From assembly GCF_900116665.1 (NCBI RefSeq), contig NZ_FPBK01000006.1, positions 1 to 64,000 on the forward strand: a stretch of 64,000 nucleotides of DNA, given 5' to 3'. The position numbers were made by a program, and so were the translations under genes. Under the pieces are notes generated by a model that had not been told where the DNA came from, did not search any database, and worked only from the letters and a program-made list of their open reading frames with translations. Below, in pieces: positions 35,985 through 44,883 of the stretch (positions within the stretch are counted from its first letter, which is position 1; each line of letters begins with the position of its first letter). This DNA comes from Pustulibacterium marinum (GTDB lineage Bacteria; Bacteroidota; Bacteroidia; Flavobacteriales; Flavobacteriaceae).

Positions 35985-36827
35985 TTACTCTAGTTTATTC
36001 CTGTATTGAGTAGGCGTAATGCCTTTAAGTTCTTTAAATTTTCTGTTGAAATTAGCTATGTTATGAAAACCACAAAGTTCAGATATTTCAGAAACCGATA
36101 ATTCCTGTTGACGATAGAGCAACTTACAAGCATGCTCTATTCGAATTTCAATTAAAAACTGGAAAAAGGTTTTATTTGTTCGTTTCTTAAAATACCTACA
36201 GAAGGCATTTTTACTCATAAATGCAATTTCTGAAATCGTATCTAGCGAAATAGATTCATGAAAATGTTCCATAGCATAATGGAGTACATCATTCATTCGT
36301 TTTCCTTCATCATCTGTATATTTTTTTTCGTACACAAAAGAAGATAAAGGTTCTTTTTTAGATTGAAGTAAAGAATTGAGCAATAATAACATAGAAGCAA
36401 GTCGCTCTATCTTATTCTGTGTTTTTAATTTCATAAAAAGATCATACTGAAATTCATTGGCTTTGAACTTCATACCATATTCAGATTCGTCAAAGAAATG
36501 TTGTACATCACTCAAATCAGTCAAATTGAAAAATTCAGATCCAAAAGATTTTTTGGTGAAGAAAAGTGTGTACATCACAGAAGAACTATTTTCTTGATGA
36601 TCACTTCGAAAAACATGGGGAACATTTTCTCCAATTACTAGAATATCATTGGGTTGAAAATCATTGATGCTATCTCCAACAAGTAAAGATCCTGATCCTT
36701 TTAAGATAATACTTATTTGTATTTCTTCATGTTGATGTAGTTTGTCATAAAAAGCTAATTCATGATCTTCTTGATACACTAGAGCAGCTTGTTCAGGTTT
36801 GGGGATTTTGAATGGGAGAACTTTCAT
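35985..36827 (-). CDS. AraC-family regulator with N-terminal cupin, likely controller of the locus
   Basis: A 280-residue regulator. Residues ~25-105 form an AraC-binding cupin (K-L-H-Q-H-E-E-I-Q-I-S-I-I-L-K-G-S-G-S). Residues ~180-280 carry the two AraC helix-turn-helices (I-S-E-I-A-F-M-S-K-N-A-F-C-R-Y-F-K-K-R-T and V-S-E-I-S-E-L-C-G-F-H-N-I-A-N-F-N-R-K-F). It is the only transcription factor inside the catabolic region and is divergent from the hydroxyproline operon. A sugar or imino acid such as arabinose or hydroxyproline is a plausible effector for the cupin, but this is inference. A motif shared by the operon B and C promoters (36883, 47313) is a candidate binding site. Confidence 0.88.
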   Translation of the reverse strand: MKVLPFKIPKPEQAALVYQEDHELAFYDKLHQHEEIQISIILKGSGSLLVGDSINDFQPNDILVIGENVPHVFRSDHQENSSSVMYTLFFTKKSFGSEFFNLTDLSDVQHFFDESEYGMKFKANEFQYDLFMKLKTQNKIERLASMLLLLNSLLQSKKEPLSSFVYEKKYTDDEGKRMNDVLHYAMEHFHESISLDTISEIAFMSKNAFCRYFKKRTNKTFFQFLIEIRIEHACKLLYRQQELSVSEISELCGFHNIANFNRKFKELKGITPTQYRNKLE

Positions 36828-36882
36828 TTACAATCTATTTATGTAAATATTACTAAATAAAATTTTTAAAAACAATATATGG

Positions 36883-36908
36883 GTTAATATAGTATTATAT
36901 AACGCTAA
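36883..36908 (+). promoter_or_regulatory. Candidate operator 1 (hydroxyproline operon)
   Basis: GTTAATATAGTATTA (36883-36897), then seven or more bases on ACGCTAA (36902-36908). The identical 15-mer and ACGCTAA occur with the same spacing at 47313-47338, upstream of operon C, while the bases in between differ. Conservation of both blocks and spacing in otherwise different intergenic DNA suggests a shared protein-binding site. It lies 58 bp upstream of the ATG at 36966. Confidence 0.55.
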
Positions 36909-36939
36909 TAATGATCAATTCATTGCAGACTTTAACATA

Positions 36940-36947
36940 TAAATTTG
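36940..36947 (+). promoter_or_regulatory. -7 promoter box of the hydroxyproline operon
   Basis: TAAATTTG matches TAnnTTTG exactly and lies 18 bp before the ATG at 36966. A TTG at 36923-36925 is slightly closer than usual for a -33 element, which would fit an activator-dependent promoter. Confidence 0.55.
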
Positions 36948-36965
36948 TTATAAAATTTAGAATTT

Positions 36966-37883
36966 ATGAAAGTACAATGGGAAGGGGTAATGCCCGCAGT
37001 AACTACTAAATTCAATGCAGATGATACATTGGATTTGGTAACATTCGAGAAAAATATAGTAGCACAGTTAGAAGCTGGCGTAAACGGAATCATCTTGGGT
37101 GGAACCCTGGGAGAAGCCAGTACTTTAACTCCAGATGAAAAGGAGACGCTAGTAAAAAAGACAGTAGAAATCACCGCAGGTAAAGTTCCTGTAATCATAA
37201 ATATAGCAGAACAATCTACCAAAGAAGCAATTAAAGTTGCTCAATTGGCAGAGGAGTGGGGAGCTCAAGGTTTAATGCTATTGCCTCCAATGCGTTATAA
37301 AGCTACAGATCATGAAACGGTAGTATATTTTAAAGCCATTGCAAATAGTGTTGCTTTACCAATTATGATTTATAACAATCCGGTAGATTATAAAATTGAA
37401 GTTACCTTAGCAATGTTTGAAGAATTATTGGCTGATTGCCCAAATATTGAAGCGGTTAAAGAATCTACTAGAGATATCACCAATGTAACCAGATTGAAAA
37501 ATAAATTTGGAGATCGTATCAAAATTCTTTGTGGGGTAGATACCTTAGCTTTAGAAAGTATTGTAGCTGGTGCAGATGGTTGGGTAGCTGGTTTAGTAGC
37601 TGCATATCCTGCGGAAACTGTGGCTATTTATAAATTAGTAAAATCTGGTGATATTGCAGAAGCATTAAGAATTTACCGTTGGTTTATGCCGCTTTTAGAA
37701 TTGGATATAAGCCCACAATTGGTGCAAAATATTAAAATGGCCGAAGTTGCTACAGGTTTAGGAACCGAGTTTGTCAGAGAACCACGTTTACCATTACAAG
37801 GTGAAGAAAGAGCTAGAGTTCAAAGCATCATAGATAATGCAATGGCAAACAGACCAGCATTAGTAGATTATCAAGCATTATAA
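36966..37883 (+). CDS. Delta1-pyrroline-4-hydroxy-2-carboxylate deaminase (DapA superfamily)
   Basis: A 305-residue dihydrodipicolinate-synthase-superfamily enzyme. G-G-T-L-G-E-A-S-T-L is near residues 44-53, Tyr136 is in I-M-I-Y-N-N-P, and the Schiff-base Lys165 is in E-A-V-K-E-S. Many DapA-like aldolases share these, so the substrate is set by context. Directly downstream are semialdehyde dehydrogenase, 4-hydroxyproline epimerase and D-amino-acid dehydrogenase genes, the exact set of the bacterial 4-hydroxyproline pathway. In that pathway this enzyme deaminates and dehydrates pyrroline-4-hydroxy-2-carboxylate to 2-oxoglutarate semialdehyde. Cytoplasmic; first gene of operon B. A lysine-biosynthesis role is less likely. 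Confidence 0.88.
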   Translation: MKVQWEGVMPAVTTKFNADDTLDLVTFEKNIVAQLEAGVNGIILGGTLGEASTLTPDEKETLVKKTVEITAGKVPVIINIAEQSTKEAIKVAQLAEEWGAQGLMLLPPMRYKATDHETVVYFKAIANSVALPIMIYNNPVDYKIEVTLAMFEELLADCPNIEAVKESTRDITNVTRLKNKFGDRIKILCGVDTLALESIVAGADGWVAGLVAAYPAETVAIYKLVKSGDIAEALRIYRWFMPLLELDISPQLVQNIKMAEVATGLGTEFVREPRLPLQGEERARVQSIIDNAMANRPALVDYQAL

Positions 37884-37898
37884 ATTTAAAATTAGCAA

Positions 37899-39467
37899 AT
37901 GATTACAGGTAAAAATTACATAGGAAACGAATTGTCTAACGCAGGAAACGTAACGTTTAAAACCTTTAATCCTACAACTAATTCAGAGAATGAAGCTGTT
38001 TTTTACGAAGCTTCAACAGAAGAATTAAACAAAGCAGTTGTCAAAGCAACAGCTGCTTTTAAACTATACAAACAGAAATCAGCAGCTGAAAAAGCTACTT
38101 TTTTAGAAGCTATTGCAACCGAATTAGAAGCAAATGCAGAAGCTTTAAAAGATATCTACAGAAAAGAATCTGGTTTACCAGAAGGAAGATCAAACGGCGA
38201 ATTTGCTCGTACAACAGGCCAGCTAAGAGCTTTTGCTACAATGTTAAAAGAAGGTTCTTGGGTTGATGCCATCATAAACAATCCAGAAGGAAAACCAGAT
38301 ATTAGAAGAATGCAAATTCCGTTTGGTCCTGTAGCGGTTTTTGGTGCTAGTAATTTCCCGTTTGCGTTTTCAACTGCTGGTGGAGACACAGCTAGCGCAT
38401 TAGCAGCTGGTACGCCTGTTGTGGTAAAATCACATCCGTTACATGCAGGTACTGGTGAATTGGTTGCTGCAGCCATCATTTCCGCAGCGAAAAAAACAGG
38501 AATGCCAGATGGTGTGTTTTCTAACTTAAATAGTAAAGGTATCGAGGTTGGTGAAGCGCTTGTAAAACATCCTGAAATTAAAGGTGTTGGTTTTACAGGT
38601 AGCTACAACGCAGGTATGGCTTTGTACAAAATAGCTAGCCAGCGTGAAGAACCAATTCCTGTGTATGCCGAAATGGGAAGTATCAATCCGGTATTGGCAT
38701 TGCCTTCTGCTTTAGAAGAAAAAGGTGATTTTTGGGCTACTCAATACGCAGGTTCTATCACTGCAGGGTGCGGACAATTTTGTACCAATCCTGGATTAAT
38801 TTTAGGTATTGAAAGTGAAGCATTGGCATCTTTTGTTGCCAAATTAGGTGAAGAAATCTTGAAAATTAATCCATCGGTGATGTTAAGTCCGGGTATGGAA
38901 AAGAATTATTCAGTTAAAAAAGAAGCTGTTTTAGCACAGTCTGGCTACACTACAGTAGCAGATTATACTACGGAAGTTGAACCAAATTATGGTACACAAA
39001 CTGTGATAACAGTTTCTGGGGAAGATTTCCTTCAGAATACAAAATTCCATCAGGAAGTTTTTGGGCCATTTTCAGTAGTAGTACGATGCAAAGACAAAGC
39101 AGAATTACTCGCAATAGTTGAAGCTTTAGAAGGACAACTAACAGGAACTGTATTAAATAGCAGTGCTGAAGAATTAGAAGCTTACAAAGATGTTTTTGAT
39201 GCGTTAACAGAAACTGTTGGTAGAGTTATTTTTAATAGCGTACCAACTGGTGTAGAGGTTTGTGCAGCTATGACGCATGGTGGGCCATTTCCTGCAACAT
39301 CAAATGCAAAATATACTTCTGTAGGGTTAACAGCTGCAAACCGTTGGGTACGCCCAGTATCGTATCAAGATTGGCCAGAGGCTTTATTACCAGCAGAGTT
39401 GAAAAGTGATAATCCGTTAGGCATATTACGTAACGTTAATGGCGTGTATACACGCGACAACATATAA
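37899..39467 (+). CDS. 2-oxoglutarate semialdehyde dehydrogenase (NADP-type aldehyde dehydrogenase)
   Basis: A 522-residue aldehyde dehydrogenase. Features are F-G-A-S-N-F-P-F-A-F near residue 148, F-T-G-S-Y-N-A-G near 230, and the catalytic Cys295 in G-C-G-Q-F-C-T-N-P-G. The length above 500 and the F-G-A-S-N-F-P motif fit the 2-oxoglutarate (2,5-dioxovalerate) semialdehyde dehydrogenase group. It oxidises the semialdehyde made by the upstream deaminase to 2-oxoglutarate, feeding the TCA cycle. It lies 15 bp after the deaminase, and its stop is directly abutted by the epimerase start with no spacer. The pathway assignment is from family plus context. Confidence 0.88.
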   Translation: MITGKNYIGNELSNAGNVTFKTFNPTTNSENEAVFYEASTEELNKAVVKATAAFKLYKQKSAAEKATFLEAIATELEANAEALKDIYRKESGLPEGRSNGEFARTTGQLRAFATMLKEGSWVDAIINNPEGKPDIRRMQIPFGPVAVFGASNFPFAFSTAGGDTASALAAGTPVVVKSHPLHAGTGELVAAAIISAAKKTGMPDGVFSNLNSKGIEVGEALVKHPEIKGVGFTGSYNAGMALYKIASQREEPIPVYAEMGSINPVLALPSALEEKGDFWATQYAGSITAGCGQFCTNPGLILGIESEALASFVAKLGEEILKINPSVMLSPGMEKNYSVKKEAVLAQSGYTTVADYTTEVEPNYGTQTVITVSGEDFLQNTKFHQEVFGPFSVVVRCKDKAELLAIVEALEGQLTGTVLNSSAEELEAYKDVFDALTETVGRVIFNSVPTGVEVCAAMTHGGPFPATSNAKYTSVGLTAANRWVRPVSYQDWPEALLPAELKSDNPLGILRNVNGVYTRDNI

Positions 39468-40469
39468 ATGGCAAGAAAAACTTTTTTTTGTGTAGACGCT
39501 CATACCTGCGGTAACCCAGTTAGGGTTGTCGCAGGTGGAGGTCCTTTCCTGCAAGGAAAAAATATGAGTGAAAAACGTCAGCATTTTTTAAAAGAATACG
39601 ATTGGATTCGTAAAGGATTGATGTTTGAACCTCGTGGGCATGACATGATGAGTGGTAGCATTTTGTTTCCACCATCAGACCCAGAAAACGACTGCGGAAT
39701 TCTTTTTATAGAAACTAGCGGTTGTTTACCTATGTGTGGCCATGGTACTATTGGTACGGTTACGGTAATGATTGAGGAAGGCTTAGTCATACCAAAAGTT
39801 CCTGGGCAATTACGGTTAGAAACTCCTGCGGGATTAGTGAGAGTGTCTTATGTTCAGGAAGGGAAAAAAGTAAAATCAGTTCGTTTGGTCAACATCAAAT
39901 CTTATTTAGCAAAAGAAAATATTACTGTGATTTCTTCAGCTTTAGGCGAATTAAAAGTTGATGTAGCCTACGGCGGAAATTTTTATGCCATTGTAGATGT
40001 TCAAGAAAATTACACAGGCATAGATAGTTATGCTGCTTCAGATTTAATTACATGGAGTAGAGAATTAAGAAGTCGATTGAATCAAGCACATGAATTTATC
40101 CATCCGGAAGATCCTACCATTAACGGGTTGAGTCATATTCAATGGACAGGTGCTGTAATAGACGAAACATCTTCTGCTAGAAATGCTGTTTTTTATGGTG
40201 ATAAAGCCATAGATCGTTCACCTTGCGGCACAGGTACTTCGGCAAGAATGGCTCAATGGTATGCACAAGGAAAGTTAAAGGCTGGTGATGAATTTGTACA
40301 CGAGAGTATTATTGGTAGCAAATTCATCGGTCGTATAGAAGAAGAAACAATGCTCAATGGCAAACAAGCCATTGTACCAAGCATAGAAGGTTGGGCACAA
40401 GTAACTGGGTATAATAACATTATTATAGATGATGACGACCCTTACGCTCACGGTTTTCAAGTGATTTAA
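39468..40469 (+). CDS. lhpA: 4-hydroxyproline 2-epimerase (proline racemase family)
   Basis: A 333-residue cofactor-independent epimerase. Both catalytic cysteines are present, Cys90 in M-C-G-H-G-T and Cys253 in S-P-C-G-T-G-T-S. A dehydratase paralogue would have Ser or Thr at the first position. It begins D-A-H-T-C-G-N-P-V-R-V. It converts trans-4-hydroxy-L-proline to cis-4-hydroxy-D-proline, the first step of Hyp breakdown. The start follows the upstream stop with no gap. The D-amino-acid dehydrogenase gene 11 bp downstream and the deaminase/dehydrogenase upstream favour hydroxyproline over proline as substrate. Confidence 0.9.
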   Translation: MARKTFFCVDAHTCGNPVRVVAGGGPFLQGKNMSEKRQHFLKEYDWIRKGLMFEPRGHDMMSGSILFPPSDPENDCGILFIETSGCLPMCGHGTIGTVTVMIEEGLVIPKVPGQLRLETPAGLVRVSYVQEGKKVKSVRLVNIKSYLAKENITVISSALGELKVDVAYGGNFYAIVDVQENYTGIDSYAASDLITWSRELRSRLNQAHEFIHPEDPTINGLSHIQWTGAVIDETSSARNAVFYGDKAIDRSPCGTGTSARMAQWYAQGKLKAGDEFVHESIIGSKFIGRIEEETMLNGKQAIVPSIEGWAQVTGYNNIIIDDDDPYAHGFQVI

Positions 40470-40480
40470 TAGCTATTGAA

Positions 40481-41725
40481 ATGAAAAAAGTTGTTATAAT
40501 TGGTGGTGGGGTAATAGGCTTATGTTCGGCGTATTATTTGGTAAAAAAAGGATTAGAAGTTACTGTGGTAGATAAAGATGATATTACTACAGGAGCTTCG
40601 TTTATCAATGCGGGTTACATTACACCAAGTCATTTTGTGCCTATTGCAGAACCAGGTATGATTACGCAAGGCATCAAATGGATGTTCAATAGTGCTAGTC
40701 CGTTTTACATCAAGCCAAGGTTAGATACAGATTTTTTTAAATGGTCTTTAAACTTCAAAAAATCTGCAACCCATCAAAAAGTTGCTAAGGCAATTCCGAT
40801 AATAAAGGAACTCAATCTAAAAAGTAGAGATCTTTATTTTGACATGTTAGCGCAAGCAGAGTTAAATTTTCATATGGAGCGTAAAGGTTTGTTAATGCTA
40901 TTCAATTCTGAAAAGAATTTAGAGCATGAAACCAAACTTGCCAACAAAGGTAACGAGCTAGGTTTGCAGGTAACTATGCTTAACCAACAAGAACTTCGAG
41001 AAGTAGAACCTGTGGTAGCAAATTCTGTGTTAGGAGCAGCTTATTACGAATGCGATGCCCACGGAACACCAAACCAATTTATGACTAGTTTAAAAGCTTG
41101 GTTGGCTAGTAACGGAGTTCAATTCTATTTAAATGAAAAAGTAAAAGATATTATTTCAGAAGGGAATAAAATATCAAAAGTAATAACCACCAAACAAGAA
41201 TTAACAGCAGATGAGTTTGTGCTTGCTGCTGGAAGTTGGACGTTTCAGTTGGCTAAAAAATTAGGATTAAATATACCCATACAAGCAGGTAAAGGGTATA
41301 GTATGAATGTGGAAAGACCAACAGGAATTAATTATCCGGCAATTTTAACCGAAGCCAAATGTGCTGTAACACCAATGGATGGTTTTACACGTTTTGCCGG
41401 TACTATGGAACTTTCGGGTATCAATACCAGAATTTTACCACATCGAGTAGCTGCTATAGCCAACGCAGCAAGTACTTATTATAAAGATGTGAGCATAACA
41501 GAAGAAGAGCAAAAACAAGCCACTTCAGGTCTAAGACCAGTGTCTCCAGATGGTTTACCTTTTATAGGAAAATCTTCTAAGCATCATAATCTAACCATTG
41601 CATCTGGCCATGCTATGATGGGTTTTAGTTTAGGACCAATTACAGGAAAGTTAGTAGAAGAGTTAATTTTTGATAAAAAAACATCTATTGCTATAAAATC
41701 TCTTGCTTTAAATAGATTTTATTAA
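40481..41725 (+). CDS. FAD-dependent D-hydroxyproline dehydrogenase (DadA-like)
   Basis: A 414-residue flavoprotein of the D-amino-acid dehydrogenase/DAO family. The Rossmann motif I-I-G-G-G-V-I-G-L is at residues ~5-13, followed by D-K-D-D-I-T-T-G-A-S-F-I-N-A-G-Y-I-T-P-S-H. G-L-R-P-V-S-P-D-G-L-P-F-I-G and S-G-H-A-M-M-G-F-S are C-terminal. In this operon it would oxidise cis-4-hydroxy-D-proline to pyrroline-4-hydroxy-2-carboxylate, passing electrons to the respiratory chain from the inner face of the membrane. As a single subunit it resembles the DadA type rather than the heteromeric LhpBEF type. Last gene of operon B. Confidence 0.86.
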   Translation: MKKVVIIGGGVIGLCSAYYLVKKGLEVTVVDKDDITTGASFINAGYITPSHFVPIAEPGMITQGIKWMFNSASPFYIKPRLDTDFFKWSLNFKKSATHQKVAKAIPIIKELNLKSRDLYFDMLAQAELNFHMERKGLLMLFNSEKNLEHETKLANKGNELGLQVTMLNQQELREVEPVVANSVLGAAYYECDAHGTPNQFMTSLKAWLASNGVQFYLNEKVKDIISEGNKISKVITTKQELTADEFVLAAGSWTFQLAKKLGLNIPIQAGKGYSMNVERPTGINYPAILTEAKCAVTPMDGFTRFAGTMELSGINTRILPHRVAAIANAASTYYKDVSITEEEQKQATSGLRPVSPDGLPFIGKSSKHHNLTIASGHAMMGFSLGPITGKLVEELIFDKKTSIAIKSLALNRFY

Positions 41726-41747
41726 CGTGATTGTTAATATAATATAA
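41721..41747 (+). promoter_or_regulatory. Candidate operator 3 (susC promoter region)
   Basis: ATTAAC (41721-41726) and GTTAAT (41733-41738) form an inverted repeat. GTTAATATAATATAA (41733-41747) matches 13 of 15 bases of the motif found before operons B and C. The trailing ACGCTAA block is not kept. It lies about 120 bp upstream of the susC ATG. This is the weakest of the three sites within the B/SusCD/C part of the locus. Confidence 0.35.
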
Positions 41748-41867
41748 ACTAATGGTAATTTTAAGTTAAAATTAAATAAAACATAATTGTAAGTTTACTC
41801 TAAGATCTTGATACACTACTTTATAAAGTTAGGATATTAACTATTAACAAATAGAAAACTTACTATT

Positions 41868-44800
41868 ATGAAAACACCACGAAGTTGTTCATTACTTATA
41901 ATGAACGATACTAAGTTTCTATGCTTTTTTTTGTTGTTAGCTTCGCTTGTAGGTTTTAATGCCAATGCACAAAATAAAGTAACAGGAACAATTACTGATA
42001 CTGATGGCGTTCCTATTCCTGGAGCTACCATTTTAGAAAAAAATACAACCAACGGCGTTACAACAGATTTTGATGGTAATTATGAAATAAATGTCGTCTC
42101 AAACTCATCTGTGTTAGTGTTTTCTTATCTTGGTTACAAAACCAAAGAATTAACGGTTGGTAATAATACAAATCTTGATGTTATATTAGAAACCGATATG
42201 CAAGCTTTAGACGAGGTTGTTGTAATTGGTTATGGAGAACAGAAACGAGAACAAGTTACTAGTGCAGTATCTAGTATTAAAGCAGAAGATTTTAATCCTG
42301 GAAAAATACAAGATGCAGCAGAATTAGTAAAGGGTAAAATTTCAGGTCTGGTTGTCACTAAAAGTAGTGGAGACCCTAATGCAACCTCAACTATTATGTT
42401 GCGAGGAGTAACAACTTTAAATGGTAGTGTTTCGCCATTAATTTTAATAGATGGAGTACCAGGAGATTTAACTATGATAGCCCCAGAAAATATTGCTTCT
42501 ATAGATGTATTAAAAGATGCATCTGCAGCTGCTATATATGGTACCAGAGGAGCCAACGGAGTTATTTTGATAACTAGTAAATCTGGTAAATTAAATGCTA
42601 AAACGCAAATAGTATATGATGCCTATGCATCGGTTTCAGATTTTTATAAAGAAGCAGATTTTATGACGCCGGCAGATATAAGATTAGGTAGAACTTCTTT
42701 TAGCGATGATGGTTGGGATACAGATTGGTTAGATGCAGTTACTCAAACAGGTTACACACAAAATCATTCTCTTCTTGTAAATGGCGGGTCTGACAATACT
42801 ACATATTCGGCAAATTTATCTTATAAATATGAAGAAGGTACTATAAAAAGATCAGACAATGATCAATTGCGTTTACAATTAAACGTGGGGCAATACTTTT
42901 TTAATAAAGTATTAAAAGTAGATTTAAAACTTTTTCAAGAGTTTAGAAATTTAACCCCAAACAACGCTAGTGCTGGAGGTGTTGTAAATATCTACAGGCA
43001 AGCTGTTATTAGAAATCCAACTAGTCCAATCTATGCTGAAGATACAGGAGCGTATTATGAAGAATTTGGAAGATTTCAATATTACAATCCAGTAGCTATG
43101 CTAAACGAATTGATTGGTGAAGATGAGATAATAAGATCTAATATAGTAGGTAACGTTACTTTAGAGCCAATTAAGAATTGGAAAACTAATTTAATGGTTG
43201 CGCAAAATACTCTTACCGAAGATTACTCTACATATGCAACATCAAATTATTACACTTCTACAACTACTGGTTACAGTGGTTCTGCATATAAGTCTTTTGG
43301 TAAATCAAAATCAAAATTTTTAGAGTTAACTTCTAATTATGATTTTACAATAAATGCATTACATAGATTCAATATTTTAGCTGGTTACAGTTATACTTAC
43401 AATGTGTCGAGTGGTTTTAATGCTAGTAATTCAGATTTTCCTACAGATGCTTATCTGTATAATAATATTGCGGTTGGAGCTCAACTAAAAGAAGGAGAAG
43501 CTTACATGAGCAGTTCAAAATCAGATAACACACTTATTGGGTTTTTTGGAAGATTGAGTTATGGTTTTAGCAATAAGTTTAACATTTTAGCAAGTATAAG
43601 GCGAGAAGGTTCTTCTCAGTTTGGTGAAAATCATAAATGGGGATTATTTCCGTCAGCATCTGCAGGGTATACCATCAGTAACGAAAGTTTTCTTAAAGAT
43701 GTTTCATGGTTAGATAATTTAAAACTAAGAGTAGGTTATGGTGTTACTGGGCAAAGACCTAATGCAAATTATTTATCGCTTACTACCTATAATTACGATA
43801 GTAGTTACGGAAATTTTTTAAATGAAGATGGCGAATGGGTAGCCGGATTAATGGTTACTCAAAACCCTAACCCAGATTTGAAGTGGGAAAAGACTTCAGA
43901 AGTCAATTTCGGATTAGATTTTTCATTTTTAAATAATAAAATTAGTGGCTCTTTAGATGTTTATAATAAAACAACAGATGATTTATTATACTCGTATAAC
44001 GTACCTGTACCACCCAATTTATTTGGTACTACATTAGCAAATGTTGGCTCAATAAGAAACCAAGGTATTGAGATTATGCTAACAGCACTGCCAGTAGAAA
44101 CACAAAATTTTAGTTGGAATACTACAATTACAGCTTCAAGAAATAGAAACAAACTTTTAAGCTTATCTAACGATTTATATGAAACAGAAAATTACTTGAA
44201 TGTGGCTTATGCAGGAGATCCAATTTCTGTACCAACTCATAGAGTAGAAGTAGGGCAAAGTATTGGCAACTTTTGGGGTTTAAAGTCTGTAGGAGTTACA
44301 GATGACGGAATATGGTTAATTGAAGATCCAAGTACTGGAGAAGCAATACCTTATACCACAAGTTTAAATACAGATGACTATAGACAATATTTAGGTAATG
44401 GTTTTCCAAAAGTTTATTTTGGATGGAATAATACACTTACCTATAAAAAGTTTGATTTAATGACACAATTTAGTGGACAGTTAGGCTTCAAAATCTTAAA
44501 TACACAGCGTATGTTTTATGAAAACAATTCTATTCAGTACAATAGGTTACGTTCTGCTGCAGATCCTGTGTATGGTAATGTTCCATTATCAAGTTCGCAA
44601 GCTCAAGCGTTTGTGAGTTATTATTTAGAAGACGGAGATTTTTTAAAATTAGACAACGTTACACTAGGGTATACATTTGTACCAAAAAGTTGGTCTGATT
44701 ATGTTTCAAAAATAAGATTTTACTGCTCTGCAAAAAACTTCTTAACTATAACTAAATATAAGGGGTTAGATCCAGAATTGGCGAATTCAGATTTTTATGC

Positions 44801-44873
44801 AGCTGGTAATGATTTTAGAGATAAATACCCAACCATTAGATCTTTAACGCTTGGGCTTAATGTAACTTTTTAA
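41868..44873 (+). CDS. susC: SusC/RagA-type TonB-dependent outer-membrane transporter
   Basis: A 1001-residue outer-membrane importer. After the leader (N-A-N-A-Q, residue ~35) comes a carboxypeptidase-regulatory-like domain (~37-110) with G-T-I-T-D-T-D-G-V-P-I-P-G-A-T. The SusC signature L-D-E-V-V-V-I-G-Y-G and the plug (~120-240, G-V-I-L-I-T-S-K-S-G) follow, then a beta-barrel ending L-G-L-N-V-T-F. With the SusD lipoprotein 10 bp downstream it forms the lid-and-barrel uptake complex, powered by TonB. In this locus the cargo is probably an arabinosylated Hyp-rich glycopeptide or its glycans. The start may be the ATG at 41868 or the one at 41901, which gives a shorter, more classical leader. 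Confidence 0.95.
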   Translation: MKTPRSCSLLIMNDTKFLCFFLLLASLVGFNANAQNKVTGTITDTDGVPIPGATILEKNTTNGVTTDFDGNYEINVVSNSSVLVFSYLGYKTKELTVGNNTNLDVILETDMQALDEVVVIGYGEQKREQVTSAVSSIKAEDFNPGKIQDAAELVKGKISGLVVTKSSGDPNATSTIMLRGVTTLNGSVSPLILIDGVPGDLTMIAPENIASIDVLKDASAAAIYGTRGANGVILITSKSGKLNAKTQIVYDAYASVSDFYKEADFMTPADIRLGRTSFSDDGWDTDWLDAVTQTGYTQNHSLLVNGGSDNTTYSANLSYKYEEGTIKRSDNDQLRLQLNVGQYFFNKVLKVDLKLFQEFRNLTPNNASAGGVVNIYRQAVIRNPTSPIYAEDTGAYYEEFGRFQYYNPVAMLNELIGEDEIIRSNIVGNVTLEPIKNWKTNLMVAQNTLTEDYSTYATSNYYTSTTTGYSGSAYKSFGKSKSKFLELTSNYDFTINALHRFNILAGYSYTYNVSSGFNASNSDFPTDAYLYNNIAVGAQLKEGEAYMSSSKSDNTLIGFFGRLSYGFSNKFNILASIRREGSSQFGENHKWGLFPSASAGYTISNESFLKDVSWLDNLKLRVGYGVTGQRPNANYLSLTTYNYDSSYGNFLNEDGEWVAGLMVTQNPNPDLKWEKTSEVNFGLDFSFLNNKISGSLDVYNKTTDDLLYSYNVPVPPNLFGTTLANVGSIRNQGIEIMLTALPVETQNFSWNTTITASRNRNKLLSLSNDLYETENYLNVAYAGDPISVPTHRVEVGQSIGNFWGLKSVGVTDDGIWLIEDPSTGEAIPYTTSLNTDDYRQYLGNGFPKVYFGWNNTLTYKKFDLMTQFSGQLGFKILNTQRMFYENNSIQYNRLRSAADPVYGNVPLSSSQAQAFVSYYLEDGDFLKLDNVTLGYTFVPKSWSDYVSKIRFYCSAKNFLTITKYKGLDPELANSDFYAAGNDFRDKYPTIRSLTLGLNVTF

Positions 44874-44883
44874 TACGTAGATT

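Noticed and set aside
36966-37883. DapA-like gene as dihydrodipicolinate synthase for lysine synthesis
   Set aside because: It sits first in a four-gene operon whose other members are exactly the hydroxyproline pathway, so the deaminase role fits better.
39468-40469. trans-3-hydroxyproline dehydratase instead of epimerase
   Set aside because: The first catalytic position is Cys90 rather than Ser or Thr, and Cys253 is also present, so the two-cysteine epimerase/racemase chemistry is kept.
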